NCBI GenBank assembly: GCA_907163375.1
Contig: CAJQUW010012664.1
Span: 186,001 to 250,000 of the forward strand
DNA: 64,000 nt
Reading direction: 5' to 3'
DNA from: Prostheceraeus crozeri
Taxonomy: Eukaryota; Platyhelminthes; Polycladida; Euryleptidae
In this document: piece by piece, positions 8,855-17,454 of the stretch
Numbering within the stretch: position 1 is the first letter of the stretch
How the letters are laid out: each line of letters starts with the position of its first letter
The notes under the pieces: generated by a model
The model's database searches: none
Told to the model about the DNA's origin: nothing
The model's input: only the letters and a program-made list of their open reading frames with translations
Translations under genes and position numbers: made by a program

Positions 8855-9285
8855 TCTATCATCTCTGTTCAAGTCTCAGTGTATTGTTACAACCTACCTT
8901 GACTCAACGACTCTAAACTTTCCTCGAGAAGGGAGGGCGTTGGTGATGAAGTTGATGGCTGAAATTGAGGAAGATGCTATTAACCACACGTTTGACGGAG
9001 ATGAGTGAAGAAATTTTCAACTTACCAATTCAACGAAATCGAGTTTAAGGTTGATACTTCAACAAGATAGAGACTTCACGAGAGAGCAGTTTACTTGTAC
9101 GCCTCAAATATAGAATTCGTCAGAGAACACTTCACTTATATGTCACAAAGACAGAGTGAAATGACACGAATGTCACTTTACATATATACTTTCATATTCA
9201 TCATTCATTGGCTGTTCATTCTGATTGGTTGCTTGTTGATACTTAAGAATTAGAAAACATTTCAAAGTTATTATTCACAGTCAAC
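8855..9285. promoter_or_regulatory. Divergent control region with leader exons
   Basis: This lies between the minus-strand zinc-finger/polymerase unit and the plus-strand 125-aa gene. It has a TATA-like 'catatatac' near 9180, ATTGG/CCAAT boxes near 9208 and 9221, and 'ttattcacagtcaac' just before the plus ATG. Two donor/acceptor-like pairs on the minus strand (about 8843/8899 and 8964/9025) suggest short introns in the leader. No long frame has a recognisable product. Confidence 0.4.
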
Positions 9286-9663
9286 ATGACAAGCCCTCCC
9301 ACAACACCAAACACAAAATTCTCTTCTCCATCCTCAACACCAAACGCTCCAACGAAGGTAGAGAAGGTCTTATTACCAGCGGACAACGAAGAGAGTGTAT
9401 GTGAGAAGGAGTGTCCCGACTTAACAGGCGTGAGGTGGAAGTATCTCCAGTACGATACTGACGATGTGATGGAGATCACCAGCACCAAGTTCCTCCACCA
9501 ATTATTGGAGTGGTACACCCCTAACTCCCAGCCACGAACTATGGCGGAGTGGGAGTATATTGACAAAGTGAGGCTCGCAGTGGAAGAACGATTAAAGCAA
9601 GTGAACTGTTTTTGTTATGTGAAACCAGACTCTGGGACGATATTGACGATGAAGACCTTTTGA
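9286..9663 (+). CDS. Unrecognised 125-aa protein of the element
   Basis: Clear ATG at 9286, and an AATAAA 13 bp after the stop (9676-9681). The first ~25 residues are Ser/Thr/Pro-rich ('MTSPPTTPNTKFSSPSSTPN'). The rest is a charged, probably folded domain with 'DLTGVRWKYLQYDTDDVMEI' and 'EWEYIDKVRLAVEERLKQV'. There is no membrane segment, signal peptide or known catalytic motif. It is divergently placed from the polymerase unit and shares its control region, so it is probably an element gene. I do not recognise the family. Confidence 0.5.
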   Translation: MTSPPTTPNTKFSSPSSTPNAPTKVEKVLLPADNEESVCEKECPDLTGVRWKYLQYDTDDVMEITSTKFLHQLLEWYTPNSQPRTMAEWEYIDKVRLAVEERLKQVNCFCYVKPDSGTILTMKTF

Positions 9664-9734
9664 AATACATGCCATAATAAATTTTTATTTCGTATTATCT
9701 TTGCTTTCATACTGACTTACTTGAACGGGGCTTC

Positions 9735-10962
9735 AGTGGATGATTTAACCATGTATACTTTTTCATTTGGAAATAGTAGCACGCTTAGTCTAACTTGTAA
9801 ATCTTAAAACATTTCATATGGGCGATGATGATAGTTGAAATAGTGTCAAATAAAATTAAGATAGCTTACACTTCTGATACAGGGATAGCAATCGACTGCG
9901 ATCCATATGTAAAGAGCTTGTTAGACTACGGATGGGCTTAAGTGGATGATTTAACCATGTATACTTTTTCATTTGGAAATAGTAGCACGCTTAGTCTAAC
10001 TTGTAAATCTTAAAACATTTCATATGGACGATGATGACAGATGAAATAGTGTCAAATAAAATTAAGATAGCTTACACTTCTGATACAGGGATAGCAATCG
10101 ACTGCGATCCATATGTAAAGAGCTTGTTAGACTACGGATGGGCTTAAGTGGATGATTTAACCATGTATACTTTTTCATTTGGAAATAGTAGCACGCTTAG
10201 TCTAACTTGTAAATCTTAAAACATTTCATATGGACGATGATGATAGATGAAATAGTGTCAAATAAAATTAAGATAGCTTACACTTCTGATACAGGGATAG
10301 CAATCGACTGCGATCCATATGTAAAGAGCCTGTTAGACTACGGATGGGCTTAAGTGGATGATTTAACCATGTATACTTTTTCATTTGGAAATAGTAGCAC
10401 GCTTAGTCTAACTTGTAAATCTTAAAACATTTCATATGGACGATGATGATAGGTGAAATAGTGTCAAATAAAATTAAGATAGCTTACACTTCTGATACAG
10501 GGATAGCAATCGACTGCGATCCATATGTAAAGAGCTTGTTAGACTACGGATGGGCTTAAGTGGATGATTTAACCATGTATACTTTTTCATTTGGAAATAG
10601 TAGCACGCTTAGTCTAACTTGTAAATCTTAAAACATTTCATATGGACGATGATGATAGATGAAATAGTGTCAAATAAAATTAAGATAGCTTACACTTCTG
10701 ATACAGGGATAGCAATCGACTGCGATCCATATGTAAAGAGCTTGTTAGACTACGGATGGGCTTAAGTGGATGATTTAACCATGTATACTTTTTCATTTGG
10801 AAATAGTAGCACGCTTAGTCTAACTTGTAAATCTTAAAACATTTCATATGGACGATGATGATAGATGAAATAGTGTCAAATAAAATTAAGATAGCTTACA
10901 CTTCTGATACAGGGATAGCAATCGACTGCGATCCATATGTAAAGAGCTTGTTAGACTACGGA
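9735..10962. repeat. Tandem array of a 206-bp unit, six copies
   Basis: The landmark 'agtggatgatttaaccatg' starts at 9735, 9941, 10147, 10353, 10559 and 10765, always 206 bp apart. Copies differ by only a few bases, so the array is recent. Each unit ends with 'gactacggatgggctta'; the last copy switches after 'gactacgga' into unique coding-like sequence. Each unit holds an open stretch beginning 'gatgatgatagatgaaata'. A 20-bp piece of the unit ('cagggatagcaatcgactgc') recurs at about 11807, next to the second 142-bp module. Confidence 0.95.
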
Positions 10963-11052
10963 AGAGAGAAGTGTGTTATGTTGCGTGTGGCGCGTGAGTG
11001 TCCTCCCATTTCATTCCATTCATCAATTCGTCTCATTGATAGAGACAGGTAG
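10855..11052 (+). other. Open frame starting inside the last 206-bp unit (65 aa)
   Basis: The frame begins within the sixth repeat unit ('MMIDEIVSNKIKIAYTSDTG') and runs into unique sequence ('REKCVMLRVARECPPISFH'). The same start and first ~36 codons exist in other units, but there the frame stops at the unit boundary ('gatgggcttaa'). The array may therefore be an amplified 5' part of this frame. No family is recognised. It could be the start of a gene that continues at 11074-11460 or a remnant. Confidence 0.3.
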
Positions 11053-11073
11053 AACTCATGGTTCTCATAACGT

Positions 11074-11460
11074 ATGCAATGGAAAGTTTTAGGCAACCTT
11101 CGACAGTTGGCTAAATGTCGCCCTGACGCGAATGCATACTACGTTGAGACAGAGGCAATCACTTGCAAACATGACGCAGAGAGGTTAAACAAGATTGACC
11201 ATTGCCGAATGTCCCTTGCGGTATACATAGCTACGGGTTTCACCGCCGCCCTTTACAGGAACGCCCGTCGAAAGGAAGTATTACACCGAACTTCATTTGC
11301 AACGTTCAAGTTGACTGATAGCAGATTCAACTTAATGATAGTATTCGCCAGTCCGAAGACTGCCCAGGGCAAACCGCGAGGAGGTTCTATCATGTCTTGC
11401 CCCATGGTGGCCCTTAAGAGAGCCGATGGTTCGTTCTCGGGGGGTGTGAATTTAAGTTGA
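11074..11460 (+). other. Unrecognised 128-aa open frame containing the first 142-bp module
   Basis: The upstream part reads 'RQLAKCRPDANAYYVETEA' and 'MSLAVYIATGFTAALYRNAR'. The downstream part is the module translated as 'FKLTDSRFNLMIVFASP' and 'MSCPMVALKRADGSFSG'. The module keeps an open frame in two of its three copies. If this is the source gene, the other two copies are pieces of it placed after neighbouring genes. No known domain is seen. Confidence 0.35.
11301..11442. repeat. 142-bp dispersed module, copy 1
   Basis: It runs from 'aacgttcaagttgactgata' to 'gatggttcgttctcggg'. The other copies are at 11829 and 12305 and nearly identical. It lies directly downstream (about 20 bp) of the stop of the minus-strand gene 11461-11715. 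Confidence 0.9.
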
Positions 11461-11715
11461 CTATTGGCTGGAATAGTCAATGGGTATGACGGTTAGGTTG
11501 TCATAGACCCTATACCGCCGAGGTCGTACTGGTGCATCTGGCACCTTTCGGATGCGAGTGGTATTTGGAGTCCACACCCCATCCGTCCAAACAATCTTCT
11601 CGATCTTCCCCTTCTTATCATCCTCTTCATCCCACTCGTCGAGGATGACGAACTCGGGAATAGCGTTGTCTTCATCGATGAAGACGGGAATGTTGTCGGC
11701 AGATGTCGCTTCCAT
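11461..11715 (-). CDS. Small acidic protein (84 aa) of the module-flanked gene array
   Basis: ATG at 11715, with a TATA-like box ('ctatataag' on the minus strand, about 11756-11764) some 42 bp upstream. The product is acidic in its first half ('FIDEDNAIPEFVILDEWDEE') and basic in the second ('RIRKVPDAPVRPRRYRVYD'). There is no known domain, signal peptide or membrane segment. It is followed within ~20 bp by the 142-bp module. Its neighbour at 11982-12248 has the same build (TATA-like box, short leader, small protein, module) but an unrelated protein. Confidence 0.5.
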   Translation of the reverse strand: MEATSADNIPVFIDEDNAIPEFVILDEWDEEDDKKGKIEKIVWTDGVWTPNTTRIRKVPDAPVRPRRYRVYDNLTVIPIDYSSQ

Positions 11716-11828
11716 CGTGACTTCAAATTGAATGAGAAGTGCTACAATCTTCTGGCTTATATAGGGTTTTCAACAATGAATTGCTCAACAGCGAATCAGA
11801 ATGCTTCAGGGATAGCAATCGACTGCAT

Positions 11829-11970
11829 AACGTTCAAGTTGACTGATAGCAGATTCAACTTAATGATAGTATTCGCCAGTCCGAAGACTGCCCAGGGCAA
11901 ACCGCGAGGAGGTTCTATCAAATCTTGCCCCATGGTGGCCCTTAAGAGAGCCGATGGTTCGTTCTCGGGA
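11829..11970. repeat. 142-bp dispersed module, copy 2
   Basis: Same sequence and orientation as copy 1, starting 528 bp after it. It is preceded by a 20-bp fragment of the 206-bp unit and lies about 12 bp beyond the stop of the minus-strand gene 11982-12248. Confidence 0.9.
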
Positions 11971-11981
11971 GTAACGTCATC

Positions 11982-12248
11982 TTACACCCTACCAATTCTG
12001 CTGAGAGAGTCTTTGACTCTCTCTTTGGTAGCACTGTCGACTTCCACACTAACTGGTACATGGCTAAAAAGTGGAATGTAGCGCCATTCCGTTGGATTGA
12101 CAGCAGTTGCTGACATCGGATTGCCAATCCGAGCAAGATTATTATAAACTCTGTCTTGCTCCTCTAGCCTGACAAACTCCTCAAATAAATTTCGCGGCCT
12201 TAACTGCGGTCCGCGAGGAGAGCTGACTTGACTGTTCGGCGTCTGCAT
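11982..12248 (-). CDS. Small basic protein (88 aa) of the module-flanked gene array
   Basis: ATG at 12248, with 'gggtatataa' on the minus strand (12281-12290) about 33 bp upstream, a good TATA position. The leader has repeated 'atttc' steps. The product has 'NLFEEFVRLEEQDRVYNNLAR' (likely helical) and 'WRYIPLFSHVPVSVEVDSAT', with no family recognised. It is followed directly by module copy 2. Length, promoter type and 3' module match its neighbours, which supports a real gene. Confidence 0.5.
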   Translation of the reverse strand: MQTPNSQVSSPRGPQLRPRNLFEEFVRLEEQDRVYNNLARIGNPMSATAVNPTEWRYIPLFSHVPVSVEVDSATKERVKDSLSRIGRV

Positions 12249-12280
12249 GATTGAAATGAAATGAAATGAGAGGCAGTGGT

Positions 12281-12290
12281 TTATATACCC
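12281..12290 (-). promoter_or_regulatory. TATA box of the 88-aa gene
   Basis: The minus-strand sequence 'gggtatataaacc' lies 33 bp before the ATG. Equivalent boxes lie before the 84-aa gene (about 11756-11764) and, more weakly, before the coiled-coil gene ('cttatacaaa', about 13742-13752). Confidence 0.55.
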
Positions 12291-12304
12291 CTCTAACGCG
12301 ACGC

Positions 12305-12446
12305 AACGTTCAAGTTGACTGATAGCAGATTCAACTTAATGATAGTATTCGCCAGTCCGAAGACTGCCCAGGGCAAACCGCGTGGAGGTTCTATCATGTC
12401 TTGCCCCTAGGTGGCCCTTAAGAGAGCCGATGGTTCGTTCTCGGGA
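12305..12446. repeat. 142-bp dispersed module, copy 3
   Basis: Same sequence and orientation, starting 476 bp after copy 2, and lying downstream of the minus-strand coiled-coil gene (stop at 12545). Its translated frame is no longer fully open. The 98 bp between module and stop hold no further gene. Confidence 0.88.
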
Positions 12447-12544
12447 GTGTCGTGATGGGGTGGTGAAGGCGGGCAAAGATCTGCAATGAAAATGATATGT
12501 ATTAGAATAGGATATACTATCTTATTTACTTTTCACTTACCAAG

Positions 12545-13708
12545 TTAGCCATCCTTTGGCAGTCTCGCGCGCTTCCGAATCGAGAATTTATGTAAGTGAC
12601 CGCGCATTCTCAGGCTGGCATGGAGACATTTTTTCGTTGGATGGCCGTTATAACATAGGATGGACTCGTCCAGATTTTGATTGACGAGTACTTCGCCGGC
12701 CAAATGATTATCCCGAATAGGGATGTGAAATTCAAACAAACGATCCTCATTCACACGTTCCCACTCATCCCTCATGCGCTCCAACTTCTCATACGCCTGC
12801 CTCTCATCACCCCGCCGAGCCACAGTCCTCTCCAACTCAACATTCCTCGCTCTCAACACACTCATCTCCTTCATCATCTCCTCAAACTTCGCTTCTGCAT
12901 CTCTCATTCTTCTCTCCGCAGCACTCGCCCTCTTCTCACACATCATTCTTCTCTTCCAACTCTCACGTCTTATTCTTCAAATCAGTCACACTACGCCTCA
13001 TTCTAATATTTTCATCCGCTACCTCCTTCGACTTCAGTTCCTTCTTTTTCAACTCATCCAACTCCTTCACAACTTCATCCTTCACTTTCTTCAAACTCTC
13101 ATACTTATTAACCAACAAATCATGCGCCATCTGCTGCGAAACATGCCTCTTCTCTTCATCCTTCAACCACCTCGCCGACTGCACACGAATCCCACCACTC
13201 TTCACTTTTGGGGAAGATGAGCTCTTCGGGGGTCGGTGATGACAATGTTTGACACCTCCGACGACGAAGAGCTCAACTTCCTCACACGCTTCCTCACACG
13301 CTCCCTATCTAAATCCACATCATCCTCATCATCACTCTCAAGCACTCTCTTTCGCTCAATCGCAGCCTCCAACGACGCAACCGCTCTCGCCAACTCATCA
13401 TTCTCAACAACATTCTCAACCTTACCCTCTCGCTCGATCGCCAACATTCGCTCCCTCTCTTCCACAATCAACTGCGTAAATCTCAAGTCACTCACTAAAC
13501 CACCACTACAGTCAGCATGCACTCTGTAGAAACGCGCCTCATCCTCATCACCCTTCAGCACTCTACACTTCACACACGCAACCCTATTCAAGATAATCAT
13601 GTGGCCGGTGCCCGCCTTCTTGACATGCGCCTTGGCGTCCGCACTGCGATTAATTCGACCGCACACACACATTTTAATATGATATTTCCTGTTCTTATCA
13701 TTAGCCAT
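12545..13708 (-). pseudogene. Cys-rich and coiled-coil protein of the element, frame interrupted
   Basis: ATG at 13708. The N-terminal part has paired cysteines ('KMCVCGRINRS' and 'VACVKCRVLKGD') that look like a small zinc-binding unit, then an acidic/basic stretch ('ESDDEDDVDLDRERVRKRVR') with a Ser run. After this come long heptad-like helices ('YESLKKVKDEVVKELDELKK' and 'MMKEMSVLRARNVELERTV') and a basic C-terminus ('HKFSIRKRARLPKDG'). It could be a DNA-associated or scaffold protein of the element. The reading frame lies in about three pieces; whether through breaks or introns is unclear. It is followed by module copy 3. Confidence 0.45.
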
Positions 13709-14469
13709 GCCTGATTTTATCGTTAGCTGTAAGATAATGAAATTTGTATAAGTTTGGAATCATGTAGTACAGTCATATTCCTAAAGAGTGTAGTGAGTGG
13801 CACTCGATCCCGTCGACAGCCCGAAGGCCTTGTACTGATCACTAGGGAAGTGAGAGATCTTCCCCGATACCCGCTCTTTACAGCTGAAGACATCATTGTC
13901 ACTGCCCCGAAGTGGTAACAGGAACGCCGAGTCAAAGGTAGTGATCAGTAGCTGGGATCTAACCCCTCAAAGCTGCCTTAGACTTAGTTAAATTTCAAAT
14001 CTGATAGCAGATTTGAACTCAGCATACTTGAAAACCTTAGTCTACATGTTAAAACTTTGAAAAAACTGAAAATTAAGAATTTTTAAAAAATTCTGCATTT
14101 TACTACTCATACTACTTTTAAAAAATTTATCAGTAGTAAAGACACTATCAAACTCTATCATACAAACTTTGAAGTAAGAAGATAGCTTGCCTACTTCAAA
14201 AGATAGAGTCCTTTGAAACACCCGATATCGGGAGCTCAGAGCGACGACCGTCGCTTACCTCGTCTTTCGATGAAGTGATCAGACTTACGTTGTCGGGGGT
14301 TTATATATGCTCGGAAGAAAACTTAAAATGGCTCTATCTCCGAAAGTATTCATCGTAGCGACATGCGGTTTGTTGCAAACGATTCGTCTCATCATTCTCT
14401 ATCATATGACACCTGAACCATTCTCATATGACCACGGGAAGTTGGTCCGTCAGCACATGTCCATGTAAC
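13709..14469. other. Non-coding stretch right of the Polinton genes
   Basis: I see no gene. There is a T/A-rich segment around 14050-14130 and a short 'gatatcgggagctc' palindrome near 14225. The true right end of the element may lie here, but no terminal repeat can be paired. Confidence 0.4.
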
Positions 14470-14735
14470 ATGCCACAAGTGAAAAAATTCCTAAGTGTGA
14501 GAGCTCCAGTGTGGTGAAAATTTTGAAAAATTTAAAACTTCCGAATTTCGACCTGGGACCTTTACCAAAACATTTTTCATCAAATTTCACGGACCCCCCC
14601 TCCCCCCCTCGTTCAGAGAAATTTGATGAAAAATGTTTTGGTGAAGGTCCCAGGTCGAAATTCCACACTTTGGAAAATTTTCAAAATTTCACCCATACAA
14701 AGCCACTCTGACACTTAGGATTTTTTCAGGTGAGC
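14470..14735. repeat. Foldback (inverted repeat) with arms of about 118 bp
   Basis: The left arm (about 14470-14588) and right arm (about 14618-14735) are inverted copies. The innermost 46 bp ('gaatttcgacctgggacctt...' against its complement) are almost perfect. The ~30-bp loop holds two C-runs of seven. Confidence 0.85.
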
Positions 14736-14888
14736 GAGCTCCGACCTAAAATCTTGTAACAGCTCTAACTTTTGAACGAAGACAGATATGAACAAGCCGT
14801 TTCTTTCACTGAATTTGTCTCACTCTTAGCTTTCAAACGAGCTATTGCACGACAAAATCCGTCCACTAGAAGCCAAGATCGAAGCTAG

Positions 14889-15590
14889 CTGTCCAGAGGG
14901 GGGGGAGGTCAGTGAAATTTGATGAAAAATGTTTTGGTGAAGGTCCCAGGTCGAAATTCCACACTTTGGAAAATTTTCAAAATTTTACCCATACAAAGCC
15001 ACTCTGACACTTAGGATTTTTTCAGGTGAGCGAGCTCCGACCTAAAATCTTGTAACCGCTCTAACTTTTGAACGGCTGGTCCGATTGACTCGCAACAAAA
15101 AATGTCGTCGAGCAGTTTTTTCTCCTCTTTCAAACGAGTAGCTGTAAGACAAAATCCGTTCACTAGAACCAAAGTTAGAAGATTGCTGTGGGGGGGTCAG
15201 TGAAATTTGATGAAAAATGTTTTGGTGAAGGTCCCAGGTCGAAATTCCACACTTTGGAAAATTTTCAAAATTTTACCCATACAAAGCCACTCTGACACTT
15301 CGGATTTTTTCAGGTGAGCTACGACAGACCACCCTCCCAACCTGGCCGGCACACCACGCCAACCTGGCCGGCACACCACGCCAACCTAGACACCACATCA
15401 CCGCGCGCTATACGACGGTCGGCCAGAGGGGGGGGACGTCAGCGAACCTGACGGACGCACGTGGCCGGCACACCACGACACTCCGCCGTTCCAGAGGGGG
15501 GGGGCAGGACGTCAGACTCAAAGCACCACGGCGGCCGACCACGACACTCTGCCGTTCCAGAGGGGGGGACGTCAGCGATGGCGGCCATCT
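14889..15590 (+). repeat. Cluster of 'CCAGAGGGGGGG...GTCAG' G-run motifs
   Basis: G-runs of seven to nine follow 'ccaga' and precede 'gacgtcag' or 'ggtcagtg' near 14892, 15190, 15423, 15494 and 15560. A complementary C-run lies at 14593. Between 15330 and 15590 the DNA is unusually GC-rich, with repeated 'ggccggcacaccacg'. Confidence 0.75.
14911..15317. repeat. Two further direct copies of the foldback's right arm
   Basis: 'gaaatttgatgaaaaatgtt' recurs at 14914 and 15202 after the first at 14618 (spacing 296 and 288 bp). Each copy follows a G-run and continues through 'gacactt(a/c)ggattttttcagg'. Confidence 0.85.
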
Positions 15591-16134
15591 TGCGCTATCC
15601 AGAAGTGGAGTTTTACTTACTACTGATGATGATAAGGATCCAATATTTCCTTGAATAATTTAATGGGGAATTCCACTCATTTTGCAAGTTCGTCTGAAAT
15701 GAAAGCCTAGGTTGTCAACCTGATCACTAACTGCTATCTCGTCTTTGCAAAAACATTGCTGACATGGTCACTTTAAAAACTTTTATTCTTCACCGAGTAA
15801 ATATTCACAGATCACATTCTTTCGGATGATCAAGCTGTACTTCGGTGAGCTGCAAGAGGCAATTGCTTTCCCGGTTAATTTTTGTTACTGAAACATCCGT
15901 TTTTGCGTTGCTATGACCGCTCCTATATTGTTTAGATCCGCTCCGGATATTGTTTTTAGTCTTTCCGTGGGACAGATTCATCAAAACCGAGTTTCAGGAC
16001 AATTTTCACAGCAATCTGTAATATGCCTGTGACATGTATATTGTAGTGATTGTGATTTAACAATCCCCGACATGCATTTATGCTAATATTTTCACGCAAT
16101 TAGAATTAAACATAACTATGACTTCATTTTCATG
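15591..16134. other. No recognisable feature
   Basis: Ordinary AT-rich non-coding DNA. No frame, splice-bounded exon or repeat is recognised. Confidence 0.4.
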
Positions 16135-16140
16135 CAATAG

Positions 16141-16961
16141 CAGACCTGCCAACTGTCCCGGATTTTCCGGGACAGTCTCGGATTTTGGAGCTGTCCCGGA
16201 TGTCCCGGAAAAGTTAAAATGCTGTCCCGGATTTTGAATTTATTAACCTAAGATGAATTCTAGATTGTTTAAGAACGCATATTTCAAACATTTGCGCTGC
16301 GCGCGCAGAAGATAAGGAAACATGCATAATGACGAAGTTTGTGGATTTCTTAGTGACATTGTCTTCTCACGCTGATGTCTTTTATTAATCATTATGTAGC
16401 CCGGATGTATTTCCTTCTATTGAGTTTAAAAAGGTAGTAAGTGTTTTCCAAATTTGCATTCCAGTTTTTGCGACGAATACTGTTAACAAGGTGGGATGTA
16501 TCTTATGATCTTGCTTTCAACTGATCTTTCTGTTGAAGAGACTTGAGACCATACTGTTGACTTGTAAACGTCAATTATGCATAATCATTAATTATTATTA
16601 AAAAAATGCATTTATGAAAATAATCAAAAATTTCCTATAAACATTTCATACTTGCAATATTTGTCAATATTTATCAATACATCAATATTTTTGACTGACA
16701 GGATGAGTGAGTTATGAATCAGCACACACTGCGATCGTAGCAATTGAATGGAGATGACTTAACTTAATGACACCGTTTCTATAAAAATAATGGAAATTAA
16801 GGATTAAAATTAGGATGCGTCCTATACGCAGGCACACAGTCCTTCCATCGCTTTTGGGGTCAAATATCCACTGCGTCCTATACATGGTATCGTCCTATAC
16901 GCGGGTAGTTACGGAAATAAAATTTGTCCCGGATTTTCATGTTTCAAGGTTGGCAGGTCTG
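16141..16961. mobile_element. Non-autonomous hAT-like DNA transposon (821 bp)
   Basis: The ends are inverted: 13 bp 'CAGACCTGCCAAC' are perfect on both sides, and 'GATTTTCCGGGACA' recurs just inside. The six bases 'caatag' flank both sides (16135-16140 and 16962-16967) as a target duplication. Ends starting CAG fit hAT-type elements, some subgroups of which make 6-bp duplications. No transposase frame is inside. Confidence 0.75.
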
Positions 16962-16967
16962 CAATAG

Positions 16968-17454
16968 TTAAATATGATAGGGAGTTGTAAAATACATTCA
17001 CTGACGTGCTGACCGGCATCAACTAAGGGGTCTAAGAAAGTGAAAATGGATACCCTTGGGGTGAAATTTTGATAATTCTGGTACCCATGCATATAACTAT
17101 TCAAAGAAAACAAGAATGATGGTAATTCCGAGGTATATTTATCGACAATTAAATGAAAATCGTAGCACCTTCCTGTTGAAGGCATTACTTGATACGAACT
17201 GTCGCACAACATGGCCAAATGCGAAAATTTCGACTGAATGACTTGCTGTGTTTGTTTTCGTCTTCACCTTCTCAAATGTGGATGCATTTCAATAAAATTA
17301 GTAACTGAATGATCCGGAGATCCAACATTTTCAAATAAGCCAGTCTTCAAATGGATTTGAATATGTGACCATTTTCGTCCTCTTTAAGCCCGCATCCAGT
17401 ACTGGACGAGTTTTAAATTAAGTGCCAGACCTGTAGAATGTTGGGCATTGCTAA
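16968..17454. other. No recognisable feature
   Basis: A 93-codon minus frame (16937-17218) starts without support and has no known motif, so I treat it as chance. Confidence 0.35.

Larger units (their letters stand above)
1..13708. mobile_element. Polinton/Maverick (adintovirus-like) fossil element, left end outside the window
   Basis: The stretch carries a protein-primed type B DNA polymerase, an adenain-like protease, a capsid-like tail and paralogous 'GxWEVGV' proteins, the gene set of Polintons and adintoviruses. Genes lie on both strands in compact convergent and divergent pairs, like a virus genome and unlike animal genes. Integrase and packaging ATPase are not in the window and would lie to the left. 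No terminal inverted repeat can be paired because the left end is missing, so the right border is a guess: the last element-style gene starts at 13708. The copy is broken, with about two breaks in the recognisable core genes and perhaps two more in the coiled-coil gene. Most frames remain open with motifs intact, which suggests a fairly young insertion. Confidence 0.82.

Noticed and set aside
8733-9008. Plus-strand 91-aa frame opposite the zinc-finger gene
   Set aside because: It is the shadow of the zinc-finger gene, whose Cys/His pattern is clear on the minus strand.
9735-10962. CRISPR-like or VNTR-gene reading of the 206-bp array
   Set aside because: The whole unit is repeated without variable spacers, and the setting is eukaryotic; it is a plain tandem repeat.
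12677-13714. Ser/His/Leu-rich plus frames between 12.7 and 13.7 kb
   Set aside because: They are complements of the Glu/Lys/Arg-rich coiled-coil coding on the minus strand.
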